From Ricordea florida (taxonomy: Eukaryota > Cnidaria > Anthozoa > Corallimorpharia > Ricordeidae), in assembly GCA_949710005.1 (NCBI GenBank), contig OX453283.1, positions 22,481,204-22,545,203 on the forward strand: a stretch of 64,000 nucleotides of DNA, written 5' to 3'. The first letter of the stretch is position 1; each line of letters begins with the position of its first letter. This document shows positions 1 through 11,689 of the stretch, in pieces. The position numbers and the translations under genes were made by a program. Below the pieces are notes generated by a model that saw nothing but the letters and a program-made list of their open reading frames with translations, ran no database searches and was not told the origin of the DNA.

Positions 1-2
1 AG

Positions 3-325
3 CAGACCACCCGCCGCTGCGCAAATGACTGCTGGCAGAACCTGTGTGCCAACATACAGAGAGCGGCTGTCTGCGGTAACTTAAGAAACATGTATGAGGG
101 AATAAAATCAACCACTGGACCGACAAGCGTCAAAAAAGCTTCACTCAAAACAAAGACAGGCGAAGTCGTCACTAACCAGAGCAAACAACTTCAGCATTAG
201 TCATGGAGGAGCAAGACGAGCTACCCACTCTGGAAGAGCTCAGCAAAGCCATCAAGTGCCTCGCCTGCGGCAAGGCCCAAGGGAAAGACGGAGTACCTCC
301 AGAAGTCCTTAAAAAACGGTCAAGC
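3..325 (+). pseudogene. Non-LTR retrotransposon fragment (upstream of and start of reverse transcriptase)
   Basis: Reading from base 3 gives a stretch ending at a TAG near 200 that contains NMYEGIKSTTGPTS. A second frame then gives ELPTLEELSKAIKCLACGKA and GKDGVPPEVLK. The GKDGxPPEVLK motif is typical of the segment just before the reverse transcriptase fingers in jockey/RTE-like elements. The two halves lie in different frames, so this is a decayed copy. It is cut by the window edge on the left, and similarity ends near 325. The C-terminal piece at 16470-16721 could come from the same kind of element. Confidence 0.6.
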
Positions 326-1117
326 CATACTTCAGCCACTTTAAGCTCCGGTCGATCACTATTTTAACAACCGTATTCTATTTATAACGTATTGTCAGAT
401 CAACCTACAGAAGCTGCACATTTTATTCACCTTCTATTTAGCAGTTGGACCACGAGTTCTAACTGACTTTATCTCCTAGAAAGCTAGAACGAGTAATCTT
501 ATTGTTTTAGTAGAAACCCACTTAAATACTTCCGTCGATTTAACCCTTCCCCCCTAACAGTGACTTTATAGATTTTACTCCGGCTCACGCCGGACGATTT
601 TACTCGTCGAAGGGAGACCCTTGGGGTTAACTGGATAAAACTAGAAGTAATCAGAGATTAAAAGTGCGTTCGAGGAGCTTGGATAGCCATTTAAGAATGG
701 ATAAATGATAGCGAATGAAATTCTGGAAGTTCCTATGTAGAAAAAACAGAAGTAAACGGGAATGAAAAAGTCATATCATTTGGCATGTTGGGTATTAATC
801 ATTTATTGGTTGAGATGTTCCAATGTTTATGAGGAGTGTCATTACTTTCTGTGAATAATTCTTTGTTTTAGAAGACTAAAATGGCGAACAGTGTACTCTG
901 CTACTAATAGCACCTCACGATTCAATGTTTTCCATCTTTAGAAAGTTGCAACATTGAAGTATAGCAGAGAAACTCATTCAGATTACCGTAGTAATGAATG
1001 CAACTGTAACAGTTTATTTGGTCGACCTGCAAAACGTGTGAAAAACATATCACCTGAAAACAATATTTACATTTACTTACCGACACCTCAACTATCCACA
1101 CGAACCAAGGGAACCAA
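326..1117. other. AT-rich intergenic DNA
   Basis: No coding exon was recognised. Short ORFs on both strands lack motifs and overlap antisense. A GC-richer stretch near 580-625 has an imperfect dyad around CGGCTCACGCCG and may be an old repeat edge. Confidence 0.5.
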
Positions 1118-1484
1118 GGGACCATTCATTTTTTAAGGGATGGGGGGGGGGGCTGGTGGGATTTGAGGGGGGGCCACGAGAAAAAAAATGGCTTCAAAGG
1201 GGGGGGGGCACCCCAAAAAAATAAAGAAAAAGGGGGGTCAAGCGAAAAAAAAGCGAAAAAAAGTGGTATGAAGTTTTCATAGATTGATGAGAAATTCTCC
1301 TGCTTTATTCACGAAATATAAACATCTTTTCGAGGTGGCCAAAGGGGGTGTCATCCCGAAAAAATTCCTTTTGAGGGGGGGTCATGTGAAAAAATTGGCA
1401 AGCTGAGGGGGGTCACTCAATTTCCCACTTACACTCCCCCAAATCCCACCAGCCCCCCCTATCCCTTAAAAAATGAACGGTCCC
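1118..1484. mobile_element. MITE with G-rich GGGACC termini (PIF/Harbinger-like)
   Basis: The termini are inverted repeats: GGGACCATTCATTTTTTAAG at the left and its near complement ending GGTCCC at 1484. The arms continue into G-runs and C-runs with 'ctggtgggattt' on one side and its complement on the other. A 3-bp direct repeat CAA flanks it (1115-1117 and 1485-1487). A second copy lies at 53276-53555. It has no coding capacity. Confidence 0.75.
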
Positions 1485-2486
1485 CAAGTGAACCAAGCGA
1501 ATTAAAAGCGAACCGAAGCGCACGAAGCACGTGCCACATGTCAACACGTCAACGTCATAACTTTGTACCAGTTTTCTGACCGAGACATGCCCCTGCGAAA
1601 ACATCATGCGGGGGGCCGTTTTGGTGCCCTTACAGGAATGTCAAAATCTTCTGCATAGCGGCCACAAGACATCCAAATCACAGCACGAAATTAGGATTGC
1701 GTTCTCCTTCGTCGAACGCAATAAGAATATTTATTGATTTTCCAACTTATAAAGTACCTTGTTTATTATTATTATTATTATTATTGTTATTGTCTTTTTC
1801 GCTACTTGCTATCTACCAAAGAGCAGATAGCGAGTACGTAAGCCAATCAGAGTACAGGACTCGTGATTGTATGCGACCGAGTTGGTTTCTACTAACATTC
1901 GTTAGAAACCGTCCTGATTGAAAGCTTATTTCTGAACAGCTTTTATATCTAATGTTTCAAGAAAATTATTTTAATATGCTTGTCTGATCTTTACCTAAAT
2001 TAAAAACCAACTTCGTCAATTTGTAGTTTGTGGTAATTCCACTGATAATAAATTTGCTGCTTTAAGGATTTCGACTCGGATTTTGTTACGCTCTCCCGGT
2101 GCTTTGACTCTATGTTCACCAGTTAACGCATCATTCCTTAGACTACAGTTTTGCAGTAATGTTGGTGCTCTAAGTACCAACAGGCCAGGAAATTTAAATG
2201 CAAAAGCTAAACATTTAAAAAAAGAATGATTTTCCCCTTTACCCACCCCCTACCTCCCTCGCATTTGCACTAATTTAATCTCCCGCGGTTTTTGTATCGC
2301 TCGCGCGCTCGACGGTCTTGTGTGAAAGCAAAGGAGCTGTGAATAAACAGACTACGAAAATGTAGTTTCACTTAAAATTTGCATTCAGTAAAGACCAGGA
2401 AACACTGTAAATAAATTATTTCGAAAGGACTGAAAGTACGGTGTCGTGAAACTGCTCAAAATTCTACCATGCTTAATTACAATTAC
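1485..2486. other. Intergenic DNA with a TTA microsatellite
   Basis: A (TTA)n tract lies at about 1762-1790. No exon is supportable; the ORFs across the tract are low-complexity leucine runs. Confidence 0.5.
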
Positions 2487-2496
2487 AGAATGCCAT

Positions 2497-2585
2497 AGGC
2501 TCGATTTCCGCCGCTCACTCGGGTTCGGGATTTCTCTCTCGGGGAGGAAAACCCGAATCCGAGAGGGCGGCGGAAATCGAGCCTA
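2497..2585. repeat. Short hairpin element flanked by a 10-bp direct repeat
   Basis: A stem of about 20 bp (AGGCTCGATTTCCGCCGC and its complement) closes an 89-bp segment, with a second inner inverted repeat (CTCGGGTTCGGGATT / AACCCGAATCCGAG). AGAATGCCAT occurs immediately before (2487-2496) and just after (2586-2595), as expected for a target-site duplication. Confidence 0.65.
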
Positions 2586-2595
2586 AGAATGCCAT

Positions 2596-3185
2596 CGAGA
2601 ATGTAATATTCCAGTCAGCCACTAAATATTATAAAAATACTAAATACCGTTTAGTTCGCTGCCTGCTTCCCCTGCGAAGATAATTGGTAGCTCTAATTCC
2701 CACTGTCCATCTGCAGTTATTGCAAAATTAATGTTCAGTGTTTCCTCCAATTCCTTTTGACATCTTATAGCTTTAGTTCATAACAACCAAGCCAACATTT
2801 TGTTGCCAGTTCGTTCAAGCCTAAAATCGCCACCAGATGCTTCTTCAAGGACTCTACAGTCTGCAAATCACTTTTTTACAATAACTGAGCGAATTCTCGC
2901 GCGCTGATTGGCTAATTTTTATCATCAATAAGAGTACAGACACATAAAATTCTAATTTATGCAAGGTATTTCGCGTGATAAGTGAGCTGTCAAACAGTCA
3001 GATTTTTACCCAATCAAATTGTATTACGTGTTGTCACAAGCCAATGAGAAGGCGAGAAAAGTTATTGAGAATAGTTGCGCCCTGATTGCGTCAATTTAAA
3101 TGAAATTCAGCATTTTTCGAGTTTACTTGCGTTTTCTTTTCATTTAAGTCTTCATTTGACCTTTTTCGCGTTTTATTGTAAAAAA
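2596..3185. other. Intergenic DNA
   Basis: AT-rich, with no recognisable exon, RNA gene or repeat boundary. Confidence 0.45.
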
Positions 3186-3369
3186 CAAATTGACGTCAGT
3201 TTTTTATGCGTCTGTCCTCTTCTTGATGATAAATTGCGTCATAACATTGTCAAAGTGTTGTAGATCCACGAGCCGATAGGCGAGTGGATCTACAACAAAC
3301 TTTGACAATGTTATGACGCAATTTATCATCAAGAAGAGGACAGACGCATAAAAAACTGACGTCAATTTG
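3186..3369. repeat. Long near-perfect palindrome
   Basis: Two arms of about 85 bp, from CAAATTGACGTCAG at the left to its complement ending at 3369, flank a loop of roughly 14 bases (GAGCCGATAGGCGA). The arms differ by only a base or two, so the palindrome is young. ORFs on both strands through it mirror each other and are not genes. It is probably a MITE. Confidence 0.75.
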
Positions 3370-3447
3370 TTAATTGATGGGTATCCGTCTTCTACGACGT
3401 TCAAATATTGTATCGGGATAGGACGATAGAAGCCAATCATCGCGTTA

Positions 3448-3547
3448 GGTACGTGGTGTAAACATCGTGTATGGCTATGGAGAGCAATGTATGCCATATA
3501 TTCACTAACGGGGAACCACTATATGATGCTTACACCACGTACCTACC
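3448..3547. mobile_element. Small MITE, about 100 bp
   Basis: The terminal inverted repeats are GGTACGTGGTGTAA at 3448 and TTACACCACGTACC ending at 3543. ATCATCGCGTTA is present on both sides (3436-3447 and 3548-3559) as a probable 12-bp duplication; the extra TACC at 3544-3547 leaves the exact right end uncertain. Confidence 0.6.
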
Positions 3548-3704
3548 ATCATCGCGTTAACAACAGCTGACATTTCGATTCTCCGTGTGGCCTGAAGCGG
3601 GTGGCTTTCAATTGAGGATCGTCTAATTGTTAAACAGACTTAATAGAAAACTCAGCGTGATGGTTTCTGTCTAAAAACAATCTAAACAACATTAATATTA
3701 AGCT

Positions 3705-4997
3705 AAATTATTTATTTATTTTATTATCATTTTTGCCATACGCACAAAATATACATGTAAAATTAAAAAAAAAAAAAATGAGACAAGGAAGCCCAAGAAA
3801 GACAATATATAGGACCATCTTTTAAGATTATGTTATCTAATTAAAAACTACAATACTGACATCGGCTGTTTAACTCTAAGTACGCATATTTGTTTTGAAC
3901 ATAGAAAATAATCATTAAAATAGGATAAAAATAGAAAAGGCTGAACGTGTGCGTGCAAAGAAAAAAACAGAAACTGAGAAAGGTGGAAAAAAATATAATG
4001 CAAGAATAAACGAGAAAAAAAGCGAAAGAAGCGAAAAACTACACAAGAATTAGGAGAACTAAATTGTGCTTATACCAAGAAAAAATGACTTTAGTTTAGA
4101 ATTGAACAAAACCGTACTAGAGGCATTCTGAATTTCAGAGCTAAGGGAATTAAATATTTTGGGTCCTTGAAAACGAAGTGAAAATTTCCTTACATTTCAG
4201 TGTCCTACAGTAGGGCAAACGGAAGGAATTCTTCCTTCAAGTACTTATATGAATGTACGTCAGAGTTAGAGTTAAGCAAAAACATGTCATTGAAACTATC
4301 AGGAAGCAGGCCGTTTTCATAAAAGTACATAACCTTACCTATTTGGAGTTTGTTAATGTCTTCAAATTTTAGAATTCGTAAGCTTACAAAGACAGGATTG
4401 GCATGTGCATCAAAAGAACTCCTGGAAACTATTCTAATAACCCGTTTCTGAAGATTAATCAAACGCCTAAGATTTGACTGATAAGTTGAGCCCCACACAG
4501 TCGCAGAGTAATGTAAATAAGGATAAACTAATTATAATAGAGAGTACATAACGAGGTCTTATTAAGGCAAAAACTTGATTTGTAAATAATTCCCACTGAT
4601 TTTGAGACTTTTCTCGCTACGTTTTGTATTTGAGATTTCCAAAATAAGTGTTCATCAAGTATAATTACCAAAAACGGAACTTCATTTACACGATTAATTT
4701 CAATATCATTAATTGAAAAATGTAAGTCAAGTTTTTGCTTGTTTTGCCTTGTTTTAAATAGAATAAAATTAATTTTTTTCATGTTAATAGAAAGCTTATT
4801 AGCCTGAAACCAGCTTGATAGTTTCTTCAATTCATTGTTCACAATTTCCATCATTTGATTTGAGTCGTTATGAGAAAAAAATATGTTGGTATCATCGGCA
4901 AAAAGCATAAAATCCAAGGCCTTTGACACATTACACAAGCCATTAATGTATAACAAAAACAATTATGGACCTAAAATCGATCCTTGAGGCATAATAT
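3705..4997 (-). pseudogene. Jockey/CR1/L2-like LINE, truncated reverse transcriptase and 3' end
   Basis: On the minus strand the sequence begins MPQGSILGP, hits an in-frame stop, then continues LFLLYINGLCNVSKALDFML and FADDTNIFF. PQGSILGPLLF and FADD are reverse transcriptase motifs, FADD being the catalytic box. A further frame at 4498-4205 matches the usual tail after the polymerase (NLQKRVIRIVSR, MYFYENGLLPDSF). An (AAATA)n-like 3' tail lies near 3708-3732. The 5' part is missing and the MITE at 5011 begins immediately upstream. Stops and frame changes make it inactive. Confidence 0.75.
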
Positions 4998-5010
4998 TTC
5001 AACGGAATAA

Positions 5011-5327
5011 TGCACCTATCAATGTTAAGCCGGCGGGGGGGGGGGGGGAGTCAGGGCATTGGGTGGGGATTTGATTGTCTTTGTTGGCCCTGGGGTAGGG
5101 CATTTGACTGACCTTGTCCCCCCGGGGGAGGGAATATTTGAATCTTTCTTTGCCAGCCTTGGGATATTTGACAGCGATGTGCAGCCCGGGGTGGGGAAAT
5201 TTGGTTGCATTTGACTGGAATGATTTGCCCGTGGGCAGGGAATTCGACGGCAAATTTTTCAAAAATGTCAAATCCCCACCCCATGCCCTGACTCCCACCC
5301 CCCACCGGCTTAACATTGATAGGTGCA
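5011..5327. mobile_element. MITE with TGCACCTATCAATG termini
   Basis: The terminal inverted repeat TGCACCTATCAATGTTAAGC runs into a G-rich arm; the complementary C-rich arm ends TTGATAGGTGCA at 5327. TAA flanks both ends, a 3-bp duplication of the TWA type seen with PIF/Harbinger elements. A longer copy lies at 23278-23762. Antisense proline-rich ORFs over it are composition artefacts. Confidence 0.75.
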
Positions 5328-6288
5328 TAAAAGCTATTTTCAGTGAATTTCAAACGAATAACAATGGCTAAGGCCTTTTGTCAGTCATTTGTCAGTAACT
5401 CTTCCTACAAATGTCAGCTGTCTGTTAAATTTTCCGGTGTTTGTCAGTTGCTTTTTTTGGCCATTTCTCAGTAATCAGTTAACCCCATTCAGACGTTCTG
5501 TGCTCCCTCAATGGTTTTAAAATTAAGCGCCAGGAGTTCAATTCGACCATATGATTTCTAAAAAGTACTCACACTCGCACTCGAGTTTATTCTGGAAAGA
5601 TTGCGAGCAATACGTCTTTGCTATCACAAAACAAAACAAAGTTCTCAACTTGCAGGACATCATCATTGGTATCATCGTCATGTCCCTTACTAAATTATTT
5701 AATATTAATTGGTAAACTTTATCTATGGGACTGCAGAAGGAAACATCCACTTCCGTGTATTGAAGGTTTTAAATTTAAATTCAAGATCAAATACCAAACA
5801 GAAAAATACATTTATACTAAGAATAATAACTTATCTACATTTTATAAGAAGTGGACGAAAATTTTTTTTTCCTTTTTAAGTTGTTGTAGATGTGAAAAGT
5901 AACTTGTTATTGTTTGTGTTAGGTGTTTTATGACGTATTGAATAGCCATCAGCAGTTGCGCGGCTGTTAGGCTTTCTCTCTTACTAGTAAAAAATTATAA
6001 CCACTGAAATAAGTACTGAAAGCAATGTAAACGTAAGTAACGTAAGTATTTTGTAAAAAAAAAAAAAAAAAGTGCTCACACTGTAAATCTGCTGCATTGA
6101 GCCTCTTAGGGACCGTTTATTTTTACGAGAGACGAGGCTGGTCGTGTTAGGAGGGGCACGCGAAATTAAAAGAAACGGCTCACGTAAAAAAATGATCGAT
6201 CCCTTAGATTTGATCGTGATTTTCTTTCCTGCAAAGAAGAGACAGAAACGCGATCTTTTTCTTAGTAGTAAACCTTCGAGACATCTTC
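5328..6288. other. Intergenic DNA downstream of the GPCR
   Basis: No exon is supportable. A poly(A) run lies at 6056-6071, and a GGGACCGTTTATTTTTACGA fragment at 6111 resembles the MITE end at 1118. On the minus strand AATAAA (6114-6119) lies about 170 nt after the GPCR stop and could be its polyadenylation signal. Confidence 0.5.
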
Positions 6289-7272
6289 CTACAAACTTTC
6301 CTCGTTACAATGTTGTTTTTCAAGGTTTTTTCTCAGCGACACCTGTAGATGTACAGTGGTTGATGTGCTCACAAGCTTTACGACCGGGCTTTTTCTCGGG
6401 CGTCCTTTACGGAGACAAGGAAGGCAAGATACAAGAGCGTTGCTAAACTCCGGGATTCGGAGGGAATACAGGATCGGATTGGCGAAGGAGTTGCAAAAGT
6501 TTAACAGGATAACAAAAAGATGAATATCCCTTGGTATTTGCGTATACAGCGAAATGCTGTTTACAATAATTAGGGGAATCCACGACAGTAGCGCAATAAA
6601 GCCAATTAAAAATAGCGTCTTTGTTGACTTAGCCTCTCGCGAAGCTTTGTTTTTGTGGTTAAGGAGGAGCCGCCCTCGCTTAAACCGCATCCAGACCCCA
6701 ACGTAACATCCGCATATGATGGCTGAAAGGGTGACCGCGTACGCTACCCAAATGTAAACGGAAACTTCCATTGATGCATTCAATGCTCCAAGCAGAGCCG
6801 AAGACACAATGGCGGATATAATCCATACCATTAAAACAAGTAAGTAATAAGCTTTCTGTGTTAGTCCCCGGTGGCTGAAGGGCCAACATGTAGCGTATAG
6901 CCTTTCGCAAGATATGAATGTGACAGAAAGAATCGACGCTTGCGAAAAAAATGTATCGACAACTCTAAGAAAAATTTCCATTGTTAAATTCCATTTCCTT
7001 CTCCACAGATAAGATTCTCCGCCAAGCCAATAGATAAATAGCGGCAGGCACAATGCTCCCAACATCAGATCTGCCAGGGCCATGTTCATCACAAGAAAGA
7101 AGCTTTTCCTTCTAAGCTTTTTCTTGAGTGAAAATAGGGCAATGGTTAGAATATTTCCGGCCGTGATGAAAACAGACACCGCAGCAAAAGCACTGCACCA
7201 TGTAATCATGTCTGTTTTCTCTGAGAATGCGGGTTGCGCCAAAGCTGACGAATTGAAGGAAATGTTTTCCAT
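6289..7272 (-). CDS. Rhodopsin-family G protein-coupled receptor, single exon, orphan
   Basis: 327 residues with seven hydrophobic segments and class A hallmarks: N40 in TM1 (AGNILT), D68 in TM2 (LADLM), E123-R124 at the end of TM3 (SCERLY in place of DRY), W150 in TM4, SWIP at 230-233 in TM6, and NPILY at 265-269 in TM7. The N-terminus has two NxS sites (NIS, NSS) and a short extracellular domain. It should be a plasma-membrane receptor acting through heterotrimeric G proteins; the ligand cannot be read from sequence. The usual TM3 extracellular cysteine and the TM5 proline are not evident, a combination found in the adenosine/melanocortin branch, to which intronless cnidarian receptors are often compared. 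The start is the first ATG of the frame. No frameshift or stop is seen. Confidence 0.85.
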   Translation of the reverse strand: MENISFNSSALAQPAFSEKTDMITWCSAFAAVSVFITAGNILTIALFSLKKKLRRKSFFLVMNMALADLMLGALCLPLFIYWLGGESYLWRRKWNLTMEIFLRVVDTFFSQASILSVTFISCERLYATCWPFSHRGLTQKAYYLLVLMVWIISAIVSSALLGALNASMEVSVYIWVAYAVTLSAIICGCYVGVWMRFKRGRLLLNHKNKASREAKSTKTLFLIGFIALLSWIPLIIVNSISLYTQIPRDIHLFVILLNFCNSFANPILYSLRIPEFSNALVSCLPCLRKGRPRKSPVVKLVSTSTTVHLQVSLRKNLEKQHCNEESL

Positions 7273-8715
7273 TTTAAAGTGAGCAGCGTCGAAGCTTCCG
7301 TTTCGAAAATTGTGTTCGTCAGTGGGTTCTCAACTGAAATAAAATTGATTTTGAATATTAAAATATTGCTGCGGTCGATTAACCAAAAATAACAATCTAT
7401 TATTCATCAGCTTCAACGTAAAATAAAACAATAATTAACGATAAAAAAGAATCCTTTTCCGCCTAGGACTGATACAATCGGGCAACTGATACTTTTTCGT
7501 CGCCAACACTTTCTCTTTTGTGACGAAAATAGGCTCTGAACAGGAGTTAAATTATGTTTGATTTAAGGTAGCCATACTGAAAAAAACAATTAATAAAAAT
7601 AAAAAATACCATGCGGTTTTCCCAGCCATAAATCGATCTACTGTCCTAAATAATTTGTTACAAATCTCCGTGATAAATTTCTGGTCCAATGAACGCCAAA
7701 ATCTGTGATTGGTGTTATTTCAATTTAATTTAAACGAATTGATATGATTTTGATCGAGAATGCCCCGTTTAATTTCCTTTTTTCACTCTGCTGTATCAAT
7801 GTGTTCAAAGCGCAAGGAAAAAACGTAAGATTCAGTTGTTGGTATGTTACAACCTGAAGGTGGATACTGAATAGTACAACGTTTAAGCTTTACTTTCGAG
7901 CTTGAGGCGAGAAAAATGAATCAAAAGTGAAGATTAGAAATGCCCAGCCATATCAACACAGCGTTTTGCTGAATAAATTGTTTATAATTCGAAATTCAAG
8001 AGAGAAATGAACATGCATCACAGCTCTATTGTCGGCCTCAGTGAAACCGCAGAACAAATTGCAGAACTTAACACTGTCTCATATTTGCACTCGTGTTAGT
8101 GCCCACCCATATTATTCTGCGAGTTTGAGTGTGAAAAGCACGAACGCCAGCACAAGGTTATTTGCATATTCACACTTTCTGGTTGCCGTGGTTTGAGGAA
8201 CTATGCATAACAAGGAGGAAGATATTCACCAATGCCGAGGGCCGAGGCAAAAATCTGCATAATTCTTCATTCATGTCATACTATTATATAAAATCTGAGT
8301 CCAATATCTTTCCTCTTAAGGTTACCGTAAACCTTCGCGGGTGTCCTTAGCCAAACTTTATTACCGCGTTGTCTTAAATACAACCACTAACAAATTCTAT
8401 ATCAATGTAAAGGTTATAAAATGCTCTATTCGATAAAAATTGTAAAAAAAATTTTCATCGTAAGGCGAGCGCGACCTAAAAGCGCTAAACGACCGACGTT
8501 CTTTTTATCGAATTTATCGGGTATCAAACTCGACCGCGTAAACAAATCTACTCATTCACAAGGCATCAACCATCAAAACCGTGTGAGTGTTTGTCGACAT
8601 TCCTATTGGTTGTTTTGGAAATTTTCTGCCAAGTTTGATGTCCAAAAATACAGCGGCACGTGTTACGACGAAGGCCATTGCCGGAGATCAATTTTGAAAA
8701 ACGCAATTAAAATCA
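7273..8715. other. Intergenic DNA upstream of the GPCR
   Basis: AT-rich and without recognisable exons. ORFs at 8162-8350 and 8421-8762 carry no family motif and the latter runs into a MITE. Any GPCR promoter or 5' untranslated exon would lie here but is not identifiable. Confidence 0.45.
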
Positions 8716-9266
8716 ATCAAAGGCTCCTTCGAGCTACCTCATGGTATGTGGTAATTATCTGATTATTCCATGAAGTGCTGTCCTTTCCCCAGACCATAAA
8801 GCGTTCATTCCGAATAGTTCGTTTTGTGCACTCTTGCTACGACTGATCGATTACTCGTCGTCCAACTTGGAGACATCGTCACTTTAAAACCCCTTTCTTT
8901 GCCCTTGAGCATTCTTGAACACATTTCCTGTTCGTTTGCGAGATCTTCAAAAGTGTATTTTGATCAAAGATGGAGCGAAAGGAACGAAAACCCGCCTTGA
9001 CAATCTTTGTGTCGGCCTCAAGACAAAAAGACGCCATTTTGTAAACATGTGCTGCCGCTTTGTCTCACCCCCTCCCCCCACATATGTGAACATAAAACAA
9101 TTGCACGACTTTGTGGACGAAACCAAACCTAGCAGGGGAGACAGGGGAGAACCTGTTTACTTCACATTTAATGCGGATTTAATGCATAAATTAATTGTCT
9201 AACGGGAATGGAGTGACAAATCCAACCATTACTATACCTCATGGTATGACATACATACCATGAGGT
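8716..9266. mobile_element. MITE of about 550 bp with TACCTCATGGTATG ends
   Basis: Similar over its full length to 49479-50016. TACCTCATGGTATG lies near the left end (8735), and the right end holds a tight palindrome of the same motif (9235-9266). The copy at 49479 interrupts a repeat whose uninterrupted version is at 26730, which proves it is a discrete insertion. Confidence 0.7.
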
Positions 9267-9436
9267 AAAAACGGCTATCCTCGTTCTCCCTTGCAGACAG
9301 TGACCAAAAACCAAGACCCTGAAACCGAGAAATTAAAAGAGAGTATAACAGAGTTGAAGTCCACCGTGGTCTGTCTTGCCCTTGGTCAAAGGCCCTCCGC
9401 CACACCCTGCAATAACAAGGCATAAGCGCTGTCTCT

Positions 9437-9749
9437 GGGTGCGTTCGATAGGGAAATCCGGATTTAGATTTTCCAAATCTAAATCCGGATTTCCCAATCG
9501 AACGCGTACGCATAATTAGCACAAGATAGTCCGCTGTTCACGAGAACAGTTTAGCAAATCCTTTTTCGGATTTCCCAATCGAACGACAAAAAGGGAAATC
9601 CAAAAAACCAGGATTTGGATTTCTTAATTGAAATCCACCCTGAGGACGGATTTCTCGGAGGTGAAATCCGTTTTCGGATTTCGCGTTCGATTGGGAAATC
9701 CGGATTTAGATTTGGAACTAAATCCGGATTTCCCAATCGAACGCACCCT
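9437..9749. mobile_element. MITE built from GGGTGCGTTCGAT...AAATCCGGATTT palindromes
   Basis: The left terminus is GGGTGCGTTCGATAGGGAAA and the right its near complement ending CGCACCC. The module 'gggaaatccggatttagatt' and its complement recur several times inside, so the element can fold on itself in more than one register. No clear target duplication and no coding capacity were found. Confidence 0.65.
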
Positions 9750-10560
9750 TCTGTTTCAAATCGACCCTGCTGACCCAGCGAAGCAAGGTCGCAAATAAGC
9801 TGTCATGCGAACGTTGAAAAGTTTAAACTGAAGAGACAGGGGCGAACCATGCAAGAGAGAATGAAAGAACATGACAAAGGCATACTCGACTAGCGCGTAC
9901 CCGTACCTCCGCAGGTTCGAACATGTCAACGAAACCGGACACAACCTGTTATGGAAACTAGTCCAATGTATTGATCATAACTCACACTGCTATGATTTTT
10001 ATTCACAAGTTGAGTACATGAAGTATCAGAAAACGAACGAGTGAAGTGAGCGTAGCGAACGAGTGGGTTTTCTGGTACTTATTGATGAGTGAATAAAAAC
10101 AAACAAAGCATTTTCCATTCTGTAATGTGTTTCGGTTCGTATTCGTTGTTACCTTTACTGCGGACGGAAGTGCATTCATTCAGCCCAACCGCTGGAATAT
10201 CTTCAATTTTCCTGTATTCGTCCTTCGTTGTCAAAAATCTTTCAAACAACCGGTAAATCTCGTTCAGTTTTTAGAGCGGTGTTTTTGTTTTCGTGTTCTA
10301 AAATAAATTCTTCCAGTGACCGACCATACAGAGTCAACAGAAGTAAACCTTCCCTCGGCCATTTTTTTCAAAGCGCGTAGTTTTTTGTGCAATGGCCCTC
10401 GGATGATGTCTCGGTCAGTACGTTCATTCATCATTAGTGAAATTTCGTTGTTCACGTTGCTGATTGGTGAATGGTCCAGGGGAAAATATGGTTCTCGGAT
10501 GAATGACTGGATACGGAATCGTATAATCTTTATTTAGCAATTAATGAACGAGGCTGAATA
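9750..10560. other. Intergenic DNA 5' of the Harbinger remnant
   Basis: No gene is supportable. A palindromic patch at about 9985-10110 (gtactt...aagtac type, flanking gaacgagtgaagtgagcgta) looks like a repeat. 10530-10555 (tagcaattaatga-cgaggctga) matches an inverted-repeat edge at 42419 and may mark where another repeat truncates the transposon. Confidence 0.45.
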
Positions 10561-10565
10561 CGACA

Positions 10566-11681
10566 GTCGATGTCGTGAAACACGTGGCAATCACCCTTTA
10601 TTACTTGAGTGACGAAGGTCGAATACGCAAGACAGCTAATGCTTTCGGGAATTCCCGTCAAGTTGTATCCAACATTGTCCGAAAAGTGTTGCAAAGCGAT
10701 GACCGTACATCTCAGAAGAAAGTATATCAAGCTTCCATTCACTGAAGAGGAGGTTCGTGATTTGGTTCAAAACTTTCACAAGACTTATGGCTTCCCTCAA
10801 TGTCTGGGTGCCATAGACGGAACACATATCGAAATAAAGAAGCCCTATGCAAACTACACTGACTACATAAATCGGAAGAGTCGCTTCAGCCTTAATGTAC
10901 CAGCAGCGTGTGACTATAAATATCGTTTTGTGGATGTTGTGGTAAATTGGCCTGGCAGTGTCCATGACGCTAGAGTGTTTTCAAATTCTAGCTTAACTAA
11001 ATCCCTTAAAAATGGCAAAAATACCTCCATGCAAATGCAAGTTACTGCCTGATGAGGATCCTGTTCCTGTTTTTCTGTTAGGGGATCCTGCATACCCCCT
11101 CATGCCTTACCTTATGAAAGAGTACTCAAATGGTGGATCCACTGTACAGGAACAATACTTTGGCATGACTCTCTGCCAATCACGGATGGTAATTGAGTGC
11201 TTCTCTGGTCGCCTGAAAGCTAGATTTGGTGCTTTAACCCCTTACTCCCTGAGAGTGACCAAGATGCATCTTCTCTTAAACATATTACTACAAAGGCAAC
11301 TGTAGAGCTCATGAGAATATGCAATCTGAAAACTCACATAGGTTTTTTTTTATATAACATCAAAATCTCCACATTGATGTAATGAAAGATGTTTTGAGAT
11401 CAGTTAGAAGAATTAAGATTTTGATCTCAGGGGTTAAAGGGTTAAAAAGAGCTATGGATATAAATTTGGATGAGCTGCCTTACGTCATTTATGCCTGCTT
11501 TGTGTTACACAATTTCTGTGAGCTAAAGAATGAGAGAATTGGAGAAGAAAAGGTTACAGCTGCCATAGATTATGACAAACACTTTCAACCAGCCGTGGCC
11601 CCAAGTAACTTCTCAACAGACTGTAATGAGGAAGAAGGAAAGAAAATAAGGAGGGTACTCACTAAATATCTTGATCCCTGA
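10566..11681 (+). pseudogene. PIF/Harbinger transposase remnant (HARBI1-like)
   Basis: An N-terminal helix-turn-helix ([20 protein letters not shown], then [12 protein letters not shown]) lies in the frame from 10566. The catalytic part is in another frame from about 10680: [11 protein letters not shown], then [11 protein letters not shown] with the first catalytic Asp. After a further frame change come [13 protein letters not shown] with the second Asp and YVIYACFVLHNFCELKNERI at the end. The family carries out DDE cut-and-paste transposition. At least three disruptions and an AT-rich insertion-like stretch (11305-11380) make it inactive. It pairs with the MYB-like remnant on the other strand, as in autonomous Harbinger elements. 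Confidence 0.8.
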
Positions 11682-11689
11682 AGGTTGCT

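Noticed and set aside
8915..9202. 95-aa ORF similar to one at 49583-49909
   Set aside because: Both are inside copies of the same MITE; differences between them do not favour synonymous sites by eye, and frames differ at the ends.
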